Assembly: GCA_013396525.1 (NCBI GenBank)
Contig: VWYX01000355.1
Span: 544,625 to 608,624 of the forward strand
Length of the DNA: 64,000 nucleotides
Reading direction: 5' to 3'
DNA from: Chaetorhynchus papuensis
Taxonomy: Eukaryota > Chordata > Aves > Passeriformes > Rhipiduridae
Shown here: piece by piece, positions 40,675-54,839 of the stretch
Layout: each line of letters opens with the position of its first letter
Numbering within the stretch: the first letter of the stretch is position 1
Program-made: the position numbers and the translations under genes
Notes under the pieces: generated by a model
The model's input: the letters and a program-made list of their open reading frames with translations, nothing else
Databases searched by the model: none
What the model was told of the DNA's origin: nothing

Positions 40675-43600
40675 TCTTCTTTTCCTTGACTTTGGAGGTA
40701 TTAGCAGAGGTAGGTCTTCCTTTCCTTACTGGGACGCTCCTGGGTGAGGTGGCACATGGCTTCTTCGGGATGGGGACACCATTGGGGTGACAGAGCCCCA
40801 TTTAATGTGAGAGTCCTTCGGGGCCAGGCAGCTCCCTGCAGGCTGTGGCAGCATCCAGGCAAGGTTGGTCTGTGCAGCCTTTCTTGGTCTTTTTAGCCCA
40901 CTGCAGCCACGAGGCAATAAAAGAGCACTTCACTTGTGCCATGTGAGCAGCTTGAATATGAAGCTGCGAGGAGGGTATAACAGGCAGGAAATTCTGCTTG
41001 GGCTGCAGCAGCAGCAGCTTATTGCTGCGGTAGTTCTGAGCTAGCCTCGGGGAAGGGAGGAGGATGTTTGCTTTCTGCCTCTGCTGGTCCCAGTGCTTTT
41101 CTTCAGGGGATAAGTCTTTGGGAAAATGTAAACTAATAGCATGATCCATGATCACCCAGTCCTCTTAAAAATTAAGTCCGTGGTTGACGCCTTTCATAAG
41201 GAGATTGCTGTGAAAGGGCTGAGTGTTTGCAATGAGCATTGTAATTCCATAAACACTGGCATTACATCCTCATTTCCCAACACTTTAAAAAGGCTGCTAT
41301 CTCAGGTGCTGTGGTTGCCAATTTCCTGATGCTTGCTGTTTCCAGCCACTCAGATCTCCATCTTGTCATCTGCTTTTGGTTGCTTGGACACCTTCTTGTT
41401 AAATATTACAAAATAAATAGCTGTTGTTCCTGCCATCAGTGCTGGGAGATTTTTGTTCAGGTCCTGCTTTATATTTCAGAAGACATGAAATTTTCCCTTA
41501 CTGATTGTATGTCCTGGTTCTCCCTGGGCACAAGTAGCCAGCCTAATAAAAATTTGTGAGTAATAGTCACATAATGGTTAATTCCATCCCTGCCAGCTCA
41601 GTGGTTCTGTGGCAATGACAGTTCTTGTATTTCAGACTTATCCCAGGACACTTCTCTTTTATTGTGTCTGCCTTGTTGAACAAGCTACACTTTCTAGGGA
41701 ATCCAGGCTACACATTTCAGAATTGTTACAAATATTTCTGCATCTGGGTCCAGCCCAACACCGAGTTTTTCTTAGGCTGGGATAGAAGAATTGGTTAAAA
41801 GGCAAAAATATTTCATTTGGAAGGACTTTTAAAAGTGAAACATTTTTGTGTGGGAGAAAAAAAAAACTAGCACTTTTTTTAAAATTGAAATTGGGCAAAA
41901 AGTTTTGAGAACATAAAAATGAAATGCAGCTTTTGGGTTCAGACCGAACAAATGTTTTTTAGTCAACAATGAAAACCCCCAGACACAATTTATTGATTCT
42001 GCTATTGAGCCATTTTTTCCCCCATCCTTTCCATTGCATATCTCTACTCCAAGCTGAATTTTGTTTCTCCCAGAACACGAAGTGATGATAAAGAAAACTC
42101 GGTGTATTTCTTGATGGTCAGTGTAACTCATTCACGTGTTTTTGATTTTTTTTTACACCATTTGGACAATGTGAAACAGCTACTGCATTGAATCTGGTCC
42201 ATGCAACTGCACTGAAACTCCATCTAGGCCCTAAGGGTCACAAAAGAACAACATTTTCTGAGCATGTGGTAGAGAGAAAGCCAAATCCTGTATGGAAGTG
42301 TTCCTTTTGAGAGAGAAGCTGCTTTTTCTTTGCCACCTACTGAAAGGCAGAGTTTCATGAGATTTCCCAGATAAAGCCTTGCAGAGATAAATATTCCATT
42401 TTTACCTGACTGGCATCTGCTGCACAGGGAACAAATCAATGGGATGTGGGAAAAGCAGCAGGGCAAAAGATGCTAGAGACCAGCAAAATCTTCCTTCCAT
42501 GTTGGAAAAGGGGGGAATCTCTCAGCAAACAGAAAGCAAAGAAGAAAAGGGACAGTGTACCCCTCCAGCTGCTTTTTTGTTTTGCTTTTCTTTCCCCTAG
42601 TAAACTCTTCTCATTGTATTCTTGTTGAGGACTTTCCATCACTCTTTTCCCACTTAAGAGCACATATCAGAAGCTTAGGGTGCTTGGGTTGGAAAATGGA
42701 TTTTGTGATACCATCAAGTTCTTCAATCCCTTTAGCATCAACGCTGTTTGTAGGGTGCCTGATTTATAAGGAAGGGAATGCCCATATAACATTTACCCTG
42801 TGAGCAGCAGCATCTCTTTGATTCATCTCCTGGCAGCTCAGCTTCAGACATTTTTTCAGTTTAACTACTTCCATGTAGAATAACTTGTCTCTTTTCTGAT
42901 CCCTGAGCTGACCAATATGTTGAAAATGCCAGTAAAATTATGTTTTAGAGAAGGTGAGGAGAAAATACAGCTGCAAATCCCAGAGTGTGTTTAAAGAGAT
43001 GAGGGTATCACTCCACTGTTGGAAATGAAAGAAATTAAAGATGGTAACAAGTGTAAAAATAATTAGCATGACCTTCATCAAACAAGGTGATTATGATGAC
43101 AATTGGAGTTACTTCAAATCAAGTGTAAATTAGTTTAAAGAAGTAACGTTAGGCACTATTTTTGTTGCTGCTTTATCATCAGGAGGGGAACCAGCAGCTT
43201 CAGATAGTAAATTTGGGGTAAGGATCCAATAGATATGATGAAATTCTGAATGTCTCTATGGTCTAGAAATGAGGCTGCATCAGACACTGATAGCCAGGAA
43301 TGCAAACCTCCTCCACCAGAGGAGAGGACACAAAACCAAATGGTTTTGAGCACTGACTTGAGCCCTGTTACTTGCTTAAGTTTCTGAATGGTTTTTGTGT
43401 CAAGCCATTTGTTTTAAAGATGATGTCCTTTTATACAAATATGTGTCTCTTACTTCCCTTTCCTCCTTGGGTCATGGTGGGTATTGTTTTATTGTTTCTA
43501 GGATTTTTTTTCTTTTTTTCTTTAGGAAATTCAGAGATTAAAATGCTGTGCTAAACACTCACGTGGTCTGGATAACTGTACAGTGTGTATTTGGTTGCTA

Positions 43601-45634
43601 GCAAAGTTAGAGCAGTGGCAATCACAGCAAAATTCAGTGTAAGGTCTCAGTGAGCTTAACACACAGTGAAAGCATGCCTGAGTTTTTGGAAGTTTTCCCT
43701 TTGCCTGCCTAGAAGCTTTTCTGCCTGAAGACATCTCTGCAGAGAACTGGCTAACCAGAAGACCTGGTCTTGAATTCAGGGTTGCTAAGCACAGGCTTGA
43801 CCTTATGCCTCCCATCACAGCACTGTTGCCTTTGTGACCAATTTCTGAAAGCTGTTCATATAGATAAAGCTGTCTCCAGAGAACCTTTTCACTTTTCCTG
43901 GGATGGCATGGTCACAAGGAGAAGTTGGAGTGAGGTGTCAGCTATTTTCTTTTGGGTTTTGTTTGCTTAGAAGTGCCCAGAGGAGATGGGAGGGCTCACG
44001 GCTGTGTGTAGAAAACTCCCCTTCCCCATCCAGGGAGTTGTCTTCGGGCCCCTTTTTAAAACACTTCTCCAAGATGCTGATTCTTTGAGTTGTGAGAGGG
44101 GGGAAAGGCTGATGGACTGCTGAAATACATGCATATGTGGTGCAGCCTCGTGGATTCCAATGAAGAATTTATTTCCTTAAATAGCACCTATTTTACGTAG
44201 TAGCAGCATTTCCAGACTGTTTCATATCTAACCTTTCCTCAGTGCATCTCTGCACCTGTGGAGTGGATTGTACCCAAAAGCTCCTGTCCTTTGTAGAGGC
44301 CCCAGCTCCCAGGTGGTGGGACAATTATGAAATGTTGTGCTAACAGCAGGAACTGAACCTGTGGGAAGATCTTGCAGTAAGCTGTTGAAGCCTCATGCCA
44401 TGGAGTGTGGCCGTAGGAAGGAATTTGTGTCACCAGCTGGATTTCCTGCTTGTAGACACTGCCAAAGTGGTGCTGCTGCTGCAGCAAAATCACAGTGGTT
44501 AAACTGAGAGGAGTTTAATCCCTCGTGCAGGTCAGAGTGGGAGGGGTCACAGCGCTGAGGAGCAGCCCCAGTATCCTGAAAGGAGCTCTCCAATGGCTGC
44601 AGTGGGATACACGTGCTGGATATGGGATTCTTGTGTGCTGCAGAAACCACTGAACAGCAGCTTCCAGGATGGGGGTGAGAATCTGGAGTGAATGAGCCCT
44701 TCAAAATTAAGTACGGACAGCATAAAAGGTGCTTTGCAAAACCCTGTTCTGTTCCTGTCCAAGTGCATGGGCAGAAATACAGATGAATGTAGCCACTGGG
44801 CTAATTTTCAAGGCTTTGGCTGGGATAGTTGGAGAAAGTGATTATCCTGTCTCCTTTACTGCAGAGCATTTCGATCTGAAGTGCGGGACATGTGATTTTC
44901 CTGTTCACGGAGCACAAAGCAGACACCTCGCTTGGAGAAAAGTGTTTAGTCTGGGTGAGAACTGCTCTTTGTGTGCACGCAAGTGATTTATTTATAATAG
45001 ATAATTCCTGCCAGCCAGATGATTTCTCCCAGCTCCCTTTCAGCCAGAGCCAGGGCAGTCTTTGTCGGTTATGTAAGGTCTGGTAAGTGTGGTGCATAAG
45101 CAGCAGCCTTTAATTTTCATCCCCCTTGGAAAGTGAGATGAGCTATTCCACTTACCCCATGAAATAATAGGGTTGTGTTTGGAAAGGCTGCTGCCCAGCT
45201 GGGAGGACAAAGCTCTGCACACCCTGTGAAGGTGGAAGCTTGAGGGAAATCATGGTGCTTGAGCAGAGCCATTTACAAAAGATGTACAGCCAAGTAGGCC
45301 CAGAGAGGAGAGAGCTGCACTTTCAAATTAGCTTTCCTCCCTTTTGTGTTGTTCTGCCTTTGTCCTCATCTTCAAAGGCAGAATGGGCAGGAAATTCAGG
45401 AGGTTCTCCAGAAAAGGGGCAGTTCCCTGCATAAGGGAGGTAGATGTGCAGGGCCATAGTCCCACCTAGGGGGGTTTGATTTTCAACTTATCTACCGTAT
45501 TTCAAGCATGTGCTTAGTAAAAGTGTGTGTTTCTACAAATAGAGTAGAACAGTAAACCTGACTTTAAAATCCTCTCAAAATTAAGACAGAAAATGAGATT
45601 CTAAATAGAGATTATGATACCATTTCTGCACTTG
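40675..45634. other. Non-coding stretch, no gene recognised
   Basis: No gene is supported. The open frames are short and without domains. The first 200 bases, GC-richer, may include further degraded CR1 sequence, but I could not confirm this. A T run lies at 42148-42155 and pyrimidine-rich stretches lie near 43505-43525. Confidence 0.55.
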
Positions 45635-46010
45635 CCCCATGAAGACAGGCTGAGAAAGTTGGGGCTGTTCACCCTTGAGAAGAAAAGGTTGTGTGGAAGC
45701 CTCATAGAAACCTTCCAATATCTGAAGGGGCTCTTCATCAGGAAGTGGAGTGATGGGACAAGGAGTAATGGGTTCAAAGTGAAAGAGGGGAAATTTTGAT
45801 TAGGAAGAAATTGTTCCCTGTGAGGGTGGGGAGGCCCTGGCACAGGTTGCCCAGAGAAGCTGGGGCTGCCCCATCCCTGGCAGTGTCCAAGGCCAGGCTG
45901 GATGGGGCTCTGAGCAAGCTGGGATAGTGGAAGATGTCCCTGCCCATGGCAGGGGGTTGGCACTGCATGATTTTTCAAGTCCCTTTCCAACCCAAACTGT
46001 TCCATGATTA
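45635..46010 (+). mobile_element. Truncated CR1 LINE
   Basis: Plus-strand CR1 3' portion. It runs from 'cccatgaagacaggctgaga' through 'gttgcccagagaagctgggg' to the tail 'cctttccaacccaaactgtt' and 'ccatgatt'. The first part still reads as the ORF2 C-terminal region (LGLFTLEKKRL, then SDGTRSNG), but the frame ends early at a stop near 45797. No catalytic domain is present. Confidence 0.93.
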
Positions 46011-49000
46011 AATAGCATAACTGCATAATACCTTGACTTTTCTAAAAACCAGGCATGAAAAATTTAATCTAAATTGAGGAGTTTTACATCCTAAGGTCTG
46101 TGTAGACATTTCTCTGTCAAAGAAATGGTAGCACTTTACTCCCTGTTTTTATTCATCCTGTCCATAGCAACGTAAGTGATAGATCCAAGCTGAGAAAGAG
46201 TTTGGAGTGGGTCAGATTGGAGGGGAGGGTGTGTGGGTGCAGAACTCCAGCAAATTTTTCACACTGGCCCTGAGGTACTGTGCCAATTGCTCATACTCTC
46301 CTCTCCCTCAGGCAGGCAGCTGGAGCTGAGGGTAAATTACATAACCCTAAACCTGTGTTGTCTTTGCGCAGGCATTTATGACTTACGTCCTCTTGGCCAC
46401 GTCTCATTTTTCAAGCAATTATGACTTGTGCATTTTACAGCCCTTAATATAAATACCCGTATTCTGGACATTAGCAAGGAAGTAAAATAGTTATAAGGAT
46501 TCTTATCCTTTATGGCACTTACTGTATTTAGTTTGCAGAGGGCTGTAAAAGGAGGGCCTGTGTTACTTTACGAAGGGGAGGTCAGAGGGGAGAAGAGGCT
46601 GAAGTGATTTGGGCTAAGGCTGCTACAGGGGCTTTCAACTGGCAACCTTTTTTTTTTTAAACAGTTTACCATCCTTGCCCATAAACTGCAAACAGAGAGA
46701 CGTTGCACTGTGACAAATAAGGCCTCGCATTCCCCTCAAATTTTGCAGGCTGTTTGTATATGTGCAGAATTTGTTGGAAATAAGGCAGATTTAGGAGACT
46801 GTGTGGAGCACATCTTATCCCTGTGCTGTTATGACAAAGGAAAGCAAATGTTCCCCAAATGGCTCTGAGGCATGGCCCTTTCTCTGCCCTCCTGAGCTGC
46901 ATCAAGCTGTTGTTTAGACTTCAGCAGAGAGGAGGATGAGTTTGGATGTTACAGCTGCACTCTTTAGTAAGCCTGTTCTGTGTGAAATCGTGAACTCCAC
47001 AGCATGGCTGCTCCAGTTGTGAGTTCTGTCTCTCTCTTCTGCCCCCAGTCAAGGGGAGAGGTTTTGTGCAAGAAGAGGGGAGGAAGAAAAGAATATTTAA
47101 CTATAATCTGCCTCTGGCAAGTCATGTTCTATTTAAAACTTCACTGCACCCAAAGAGCCCTGCCTGGCAAGTGGTGCAATCTGACAGCAGAACTGATTCA
47201 GCACATGCATGAGCATCTCAGGTGGCTTTTGCAGCTTCCACTGGACCCCAGAGACCCCTGGATCTGTCTCCACCTCCCTCTCTCCCACATGAAATTCTCC
47301 ATCACCTGTGCAGGGGCATGTGCTCCCTGATGTGCGTATGAAGCATTTGATACAAATGCTGGTGCTAGATTCTGCCACTCCAGCTTAAACTTGGATTTAC
47401 TCTTGTTTTCTCCGGCTGTTACATTATTTGTTTCCTTGAGTCTTTTTCCCCTCACATTCTTTTCCACTTATTTTAAGCCAAAGGTGATTGAATGTTTGTC
47501 CCCTGTCTCCTAAAACACTTTCCTAAAACACTCCTAAAACACTTTCCTATGCTTTGTCTCCCAAGCAAGCCATGAGTAAAGACCTTGACTGGGCTTGCAC
47601 TTGATTTCCCCCACCCTTGAAGGAGGAATTAGTAAGGGATAATTCTTTTTTTTTTAGTTCCACTAAAGCTGATACTGAGGGGTCCTATCCTTTTTTTTCC
47701 TTCCTGAAGAGAAGGTGGGTATACTGCGGAGCAGGATCTCTGTTTCCATTTTCCATTGCAATAAATCTTAGAGAAGATTGGGAAATTGGTCTGACTTCTG
47801 TCTTCCAGCCCTGCCCTGGGGTCTTCCCCAGCACTGCCACCTAGAAGCATCCACACTTGGCAGGTTGGTGGGAGGCAGCAGTTTCTTGTGGAGTCCTGTG
47901 CTGTCCACTCCTAGGAGGGAATGTTATCTTTCCCCTCCCTTCAGTCCCAAAATGCATTTTTTTCTGTGCAGTTAGTAAAATAGTGACAGTAATGGACTTT
48001 CCCTGGGGATGTTTGTTTTATTTGCAATTCTAATTAGCAGCACTAATATGTTTACTCTTTCTGATAATGTATGGAAAGACACTTTGGTTTTGTGTTTTTT
48101 TTCCTTTTTAAGTCACTATACTGTCAGAACTGCAAAACACTCACACTCTGTGCTGTCTCTTGTCACACCAGCTACCCTTTAAAATGCAGCTTACTCCAGT
48201 TCTGTTGTCAATGAACACCATGGCCCCTTTTTGTTCAAAGCCTGTTCTTCTGTTAGTCTAAGTCTTGTTGGTTTTTTCCCATTATGAAGAGAAGTTGATG
48301 GTCAGGATCTCTATTGTAAATAAACAAAGGTGGATAAAAAACATAAGCTGTCTTTTACTGAAGCAAACAAGAGACTGTTTCTGCAGAGACTGGTTTGGAT
48401 TTACAAAGCAAGCCCTGGATAATGTCAGAATTGTTGACAAGCAACAAATCTTGGTTTGCAATCCATGCCAGATCCCTGCTGCCCTCAGAGGGGCTGCCTC
48501 CCCTCATTAATATATTGGAGTTTAGGCTGTGGAGAGATTAAAAAGGTGAAGTCTTTGTTCTTGGAGACAAAACTTGCTGGTGGTGCTGTACATGAGAAGT
48601 GGTTTTGTGCCCTCCTGCTGCTTCTTTGTACCTGTGTGCCTCCCTGGCCCCGAGCACCACACGGCTCGTGCAGTTCTGTCCCTCTGCTTCTCAGTCAGAA
48701 CTGACCATAACACCCATTAGGGTAAAGCCAGCCTGCTCTGGCTTGGAATTCTTCCTCCAGTCCAGCCTCAGGCTTTGCACGTGCCAGAGTGTGCAGCTCC
48801 CTTTCACCTGGGCCAGAGCTCGGTGTTTTTGGCAATGGTTTCTGTTTTTACCTGGCTCACAGTGACAATCTACAGGAGCTGTTCACACGCGTGGAAATGT
48901 GGTAGGTGTGTCCTGCCATGTGGTGGCACTTTTTGCTCTGGTTTATTTTAAAATAGTTATAAATCCCTCATTCACTAATGAGTGTGTTTACTTGGCATGT

Positions 49001-52000
49001 GAAGTCTTTCATGGTCTAATTTTCTTTCATTCTGCATCTATGGAAAATAAAGCTTTGTGAAGTCAGTGCTGTGGACTTAGAATTCGACATTTTTCTGCAG
49101 CCCAGGTTTCTGCTGCGAGTGAGTCCATGAGAATATCCCAATTACCTATTGATTTGTATCAGCTAGGTTTCACCTCTTCTCCTCTGAGAGTTTTGATTTG
49201 CCAAGAACAAGAACCACAAGGTGCCTGGAATGTCTCTGACAGTTACTTTTACCAACCTCCCTCAGCTTTTGGCACGCCCACCACATGCTGTTTGTCTTTA
49301 ATGTGTGCAGATATATGCTGCTGCACCAGAGGTATGACTGGGCATGCAAAGCATCCATTATAAGCAGGTTCTGATTTTCTCTGTTTGTGTGCTGGTTAAG
49401 CTATCACAGTTCCTACTGCAGGAAATTCTCCCTTTTATGCTCCTTATATAAACACAGCATTTGCCCACTTCTCTATGCTCACATTAAAATGAGCTCTTTC
49501 TTTCTTTGTTTTTTTTTTTTGAGTAATATCAATTCTACTGGGCTATGTCCACTATTAATCCTGGGATATGTCAAAGCCTCTAATCTTACACATTTTGCTG
49601 AAAACTGAATGATTAACCTCTTGGCAAAGCTATTTGGAATATCAGGGAGGATTGAGCTGTTGAAATATGGCTACAGACAGGCCTTTTGGCTCCTTGACTG
49701 GATCCTTAGCTGAGCCTTTTCCTACATGCCATGCTAAATGAACTCAGAATTGCTCCTTGACTTGGCTTTCCTACTGAGGTTTAACAGTCTTGTGGCACAG
49801 TGTGTCCTTTCCCAAAAATACCTGCTCAAACCACACCTCCCAGTTGTTCAAACCCCTCCCGAGCTGTGTGTCACCTCAGCTCTGTTGTTTGGGAACCAAA
49901 ATGCTGTGTGCTATATCTGGACTCTGCTAAAAGAACATCTAAGTTAAGCATTAAAATGGTAGGAAGTGGCAGATTTATGGTTAATTCAGCTGCTTTTATA
50001 CCTGTGTTGAGGTGACCTGTCTAATTCCTGGATTGTGCAAGGGCTCTTTAAAGCCTTTTCTCCAGATATAATAACTTTATGGTTTGTCTGTGTGTTTACT
50101 TGCTGTGAAGTGAAGCAGTGGGCAGGTGGAGTGCAGGACACTACCTCTGCAGGGCAGGGTGGTTTGACATGCACAGGCCCAGGTGTTTGCAGAGGGAATA
50201 TTCCCTGCCACACCAGGCTCTGCCCTCAACAAACATTTCTTTGCCTGGCTTTGGTCATCACAGTGTGCGGTGTCCACTAGATCAGCAGCCAGCAAAACGT
50301 GAGTATTATCACAGTGCTGCAGGCTTTGAAAGCATTTCAAGCAAAACAGCCTCACTCAGTCTTTTATTCTTTATTTCTACTGGCAATTTTAGGAAATATC
50401 AGCCTCTGTCTCAAGGAACTGAACTGAATGTTAAAGATTCCCATGCTCCAAACATAGAAAATGGCAGAACAAGGGCTGCCTGTGCATCCTGGCCTTTCCA
50501 AGCTGCATTTCTCTTTCCAGACAGTCAGCCAAACCATATCCAGAGGTCTGCTTGTAGTTAGTAATCCATGACTGGCGTACCATTTAATAACTCTTTTTTC
50601 CTCCTTCTTTAACACTTGTTCATCCCCTTCCCCCTACTGAAGGAAGTGGGGGAAAAAAATTTTCCCAGGGCTCAGAGCAAAGTTAATCCAATAATTGTGG
50701 TAATTTATGAGTTGATGCTTGAGAGCAGAAGACATAATTATTCTTTTCCAGCCTTAGCTAGCTCCCTGTGAGCAAATATGATTATATGTTATTGTTCAAT
50801 GAATCATATGCTGAGCACAATGCACTGACCTGATGGCTGATGGCACCGTGCTCCTCGGTGGCATTGCATTATGAATTAGATCATTTCCTTGTCTTGCTTA
50901 TCCGAGGCCCTAATCCCACAAACACTTGTGAATATTTTTAAATTTCCTGGCAGAATAAATCCACGCCTGAAGTTTTGTGATGCAGCCTGAGATGAAAGGA
51001 TTTGGTAATTTTCAGTCCCTACATGTACCTGTCTTTGCTGGTTTCATCGTGGCTTATGTTTATATTTGTCATCTTTGGATTTTGATTTTAGCCCAACCTT
51101 TTTCCAACCTAAACTGCCTTTAGACAAAGCCTGTGAGTGATGTGACCTTTGCTTGTCAGCACAGGAGAGGGTGTAAATTAATTCATGGCCTTATTTTGTA
51201 CAGCAGGTTCTGGCCTAGGTACTTTTATTGGAGCATCCTTAACGTCAATAGCTAAATAAGTGCAGGCTGGATGAATCCTCTGTGTCCTTGCACAACCCCT
51301 GTAGGATCCAGGCCACACAGAACCTCTATTACACACTCACAATCACCTTCTTGGTATCAGACCTGCTGAGTGATTTATACCCGGTGCACGTTTATTGGTG
51401 TGTGCATATTTATGCATCTGTATGTTTTCATTTCAGGTGGATGTCCCCCTTTAATCAATATTTGATTCACACCATCAGAACAAACCTAGAAAATGCAATG
51501 CCACAGGGAAATACTTAACCAGGCAATTTCACCAGGGACCTAGTTATCTTTTGATGTGAATACAGTAAAAAACAATAGTAGAAGCAGCTCTAATTTGCCT
51601 TTGTCAGATCTGTCTTAATAAGGCTGATGGGAGGAAACTAAACCAAAATCTGGCTGAGGCATAGGGCTTAAAAACCTAAGGAAAAGCCTCCTTCAGCCTC
51701 AGAAAAAGTGGCATACACACGAAATCTGCCTGAATCTTCCCCACTGCCCATAGTCCTGTGAGGCAGACTGCCAAGCAGAGGTGGTCTCGTTTTTAAGGCA
51801 GAAGTGGAAGAGCAAGAAGAGAGTGCTGTGGGGATCCCCAGCTATGGGAGTCATCCCAAGAAAAGAGGACGTGGCCCTGGGTGGGAAGAGATTGTCTGAA
51901 TTGCCCACTGAGAGCCTGTGCAAGTGAGACCCACGGCAGAAGGGAAAGGGAGAGAACAATCTGGGAAACAGGGAAAATGTGGCCGGTGCAGCAAGGACAA

Positions 52001-54087
52001 CCTGAGGACCGGGGGGACCAAGATAGAGAGACAAAGATAACCCACTTCTGGGCTCAGCCAGGTTGCTGCTTCTGCTCTCAGCATCAGAGCTGATGCCAGC
52101 ACCCACAGACTGTTCTCTGAAATACATGGTAGTGTTGTTGTGTCCTGCAGAACTCTGGCTGCACTGCCAAACTCCTCCTGGAGCGGAATGGAAAAATCCA
52201 TGCTGCCTCCACTCAACTGTATGTGTTTCCTTGTGCAAAAGCAAGTAGGTGTGTTTAGACAACCAGCTCTGTGGTTGGGCTGATTTGCCTGCTTTCCCTT
52301 TACCCCATGGAGGGTTTTTGTGTGTGTTTGTGTTCAAAAATACCACATCATTTGTTTCCTGTCAGCTGGAGTCCCTGCTGTGCTTCTGAAGTGCTATTCT
52401 AGATACTATTTCATTTGCTAATGAATTGCTTAGGTTTTGATACATGTTAGTGTGCAAGTCACTCAGAGAGGAGGAAGGGTCAAGCTGTTGGTTTGAAGGT
52501 GTTGATATAGTGTCAAATGTCCTCTTAATCCCAGTATAACCCAAAGATTTGTTTGGGGGTTGCTGCAGCGTTCAGTTTCTCAGGGCAGCCCAGCAATGAT
52601 GGAAGTCCTGTTTTCACCCTCAGGCTTTTCTGCTCCAAGCCATGTGCTGGATGCACTTCTAGATGCTGCTAGAGCAGTGATGCCTTAACTCTGTTTCTGA
52701 TTCAATCAGAATTACAAATCCCCACCCTTTTCATTCCAGATTTTATGCAAAGCAAGTCCCCAGAGTGATAACACTGATGCTGTTTCTGCAGTGGGAGATG
52801 GACACAGGGTGATCTGGTCTCCAGCCTTGCTGCTGCACTTCCCACAACCTTCCTGCCACAGGGTGGGGTGTGAGGAGTCTCCTTTCACCTGGTGGGGCTT
52901 TTGGGCAGAGGTCAATGAGAAGCCAGAGCTACTGTGAGATCCTCAGGATGAATCTGCATACGAGGGCAGCTGGGTTAACTGGGCTCTGAGGAACTAGGCT
53001 GTGAGGGGTGTGTGTGACCTGGGCTCTTCCCCACCAATCTGAACCAGGGTGTTTTAGAAAATGCATTGTTCCTGCTCAAGTTTTGAAAGACCTGGTTATG
53101 AATGCACTGTGGGTTTGGGGAGATGGTTCTGCTGCCGCTGTGGTAGAGGGTGACCTGTGCCCCTCAGGATGGCACCAGTTCATTTGGTAATTGAGTCCCT
53201 GAAAAGGAAATAAAGTCTTTTCTTGTCTCTACACGACCATGCTGTGTCTGAGGAGGGCAAACGATGGAAGATAAGCTTTCACTTGCTCTTAGAAACCTAC
53301 TTCAAAGAGTATAAACACTTGCAGAGCCAGGCCAAAGTCTTGGATGAGTAAGCAGAAGTTTTAGTAGTGTATCCAGAGTGTCTCCCAACATTCCAGCCCT
53401 TTCCATAGGGACCCTATATTGGGTCTTCCTGAGAGCTTCCTAAATGCTGTTCCAGCAGCAAAGGTGAGGGCCTGGAATCGCCAGTTGTGTTTTCCTTTAT
53501 GTACACCAGGGTTGCTGCATGTACAGCACGTGTGCCTCCGTGTGTGGGTATTACAAATAAAATACTGCATTTTGTCAGTGTGTTTGTCTAAGTCCACCTG
53601 TTCCCTTCGTCTCACACCCTGGGAATAGAAGGGGAGCTTGAGGCTCCAGGGCTGATTTTTACATACTCTGTAGATCTGGTGCTGGGACCTCATTCTACTC
53701 TGTGATGCCAGAGTAGTCGTGTTTTTGATTTGGAAAGAATACTCGCAAGAGTTTCTTGGTTTATGTAAATACTTTACCCTCTATCCTGGCAAGGTGACAG
53801 AATTTAGACACTTGTGAGCCTGGAGAAGCTTCTGATGTTGGCATCTGCACTATAAAAATAGGTGACCGAACTACCTTTTGCTGTGGCTTTTGAGCTGCCT
53901 TAAGATCGCTTTAACTTATGATGTCTAGATAAAGACATACTTCGATTAAGATAGTACTTTTCCCATTATTAGTGCTTGACCTGTATAAAAAATAAATGGA
54001 TCCCATCTAGTGTATTGTGTGTAAGTTAATACAGGAACTAACCCAGCTCTTATAATGGAAGAATAGAGATTTTCTTCTGAGAATTGT
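46011..54087. other. Non-coding stretch, no gene recognised
   Basis: No gene is supported. Short overlapping repeats of 'cctaaaacac' lie at about 47508-47548. A minus-strand frame of 215 codons at 51699-52346 has no domain. The block at about 50695-50960 is AT-rich, with features of a conserved non-coding element (inference). A 20-base CR1-like scrap ('ttttccaacctaaact') near 51101 is too short to call. Confidence 0.55.
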
Positions 54088-54092
54088 GCTCT
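54088..54092. repeat. Target-site duplication GCTCT, left copy
   Basis: The five bases GCTCT abut the outer end of the LTR at 54093 and are repeated exactly at 56994-56998, abutting the outer end of the other LTR. This shows that both LTRs and everything between them entered as a single integration event. Confidence 0.88.
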
Positions 54093-54749
54093 CGTCTTGG
54101 TTTGAAAGACAGGTGTCTGCTAAGGAAGGCAGGAGCCTCCCTTGGAATGGAAAATGTAATCCCCATCCCTCCAAATTATTATAGTTTCAAATTAAGGGGC
54201 TTTCAGGCAAAGAGATGAGAAATAAGAATAACTGTTCTGTGCTAATATATATATAACAAGACAATAATACAGAAACACTGGCTTAACCTGACAGAGTCAG
54301 GATATGATCTGACACCCAGTTGGGCAGGGTGGTGGTAGCAGTCTCATTAAGGGGTGGCTGCAGTCCTCTTGAAGTGATGGATGTGGTTCTGTTGAAGCAG
54401 TGATCCTGTCGAAAAGGTCTGCTCTTCCTCTGAAGGTCCAGTGGTGGCTGTCTAGCTCTTGTCCTCTGGGAATCCAGCAGGTAAGGGCTGAGTGTGGTGT
54501 TCCAAACCTTAGATTATATCCAGGTAGGAATGCTTGGTTCCTCCCCCTGGGTGGAGCATCTCACAATGGGATGATGTAATTTTATGAGTTGTTCGGTGAG
54601 GCTGGATGGGCCATTAGCAGACGATATCCCCTGGAGGGAGTTATCAGGGATGTGCCATGGAAGAGATAAAGAGCCCTGCCCCACCTGGTTTTAACAGATG
54701 GTGATAGAATACATCCTTTTGGTTGCACCTTACATTGTAACCTAAGATA
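54093..54749 (-). repeat. 3' LTR of the ZMAT2-carrying element
   Basis: About 657 bases, aligning over its whole length to 56356-56993. Both terminal dinucleotides have changed relative to the other LTR: the outer end reads ACG instead of ACA, and the inner end starts TATCTTAGG instead of TGTCTTAGG (minus-strand reading). It also has a longer AT run near 54245-54256 and an extra segment near 54708-54722. Because integration needs an intact CA end, these changes most likely came after insertion. Confidence 0.93.
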
Positions 54750-54770
54750 TTATCCACCCCTTATTCTCTT
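54750..54770 (-). promoter_or_regulatory. Polypurine tract candidate
   Basis: Read on the minus strand, the bases just upstream of the 3' LTR are purine-rich (AAGAGAATAAGGGGTGGA, then TAA), which is where a plus-strand primer tract is expected. It is not a perfect purine run, so the call is moderate. Confidence 0.55.
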
Positions 54771-54839
54771 ACAATCTGCATCATACCCTAATCAATACCC
54801 TCCTTAAAGTCTACTTTTATATACATGCACAATGAAACC

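Noticed and set aside
51095..51118. CR1 tail scrap
   Set aside because: Only about 16-20 bases resemble the CR1 end; too short to separate from chance.
51699..52346. 215-codon minus-strand frame
   Set aside because: No recognisable domain, low-complexity composition in a GC-richer patch, and overlapping frames on both strands.
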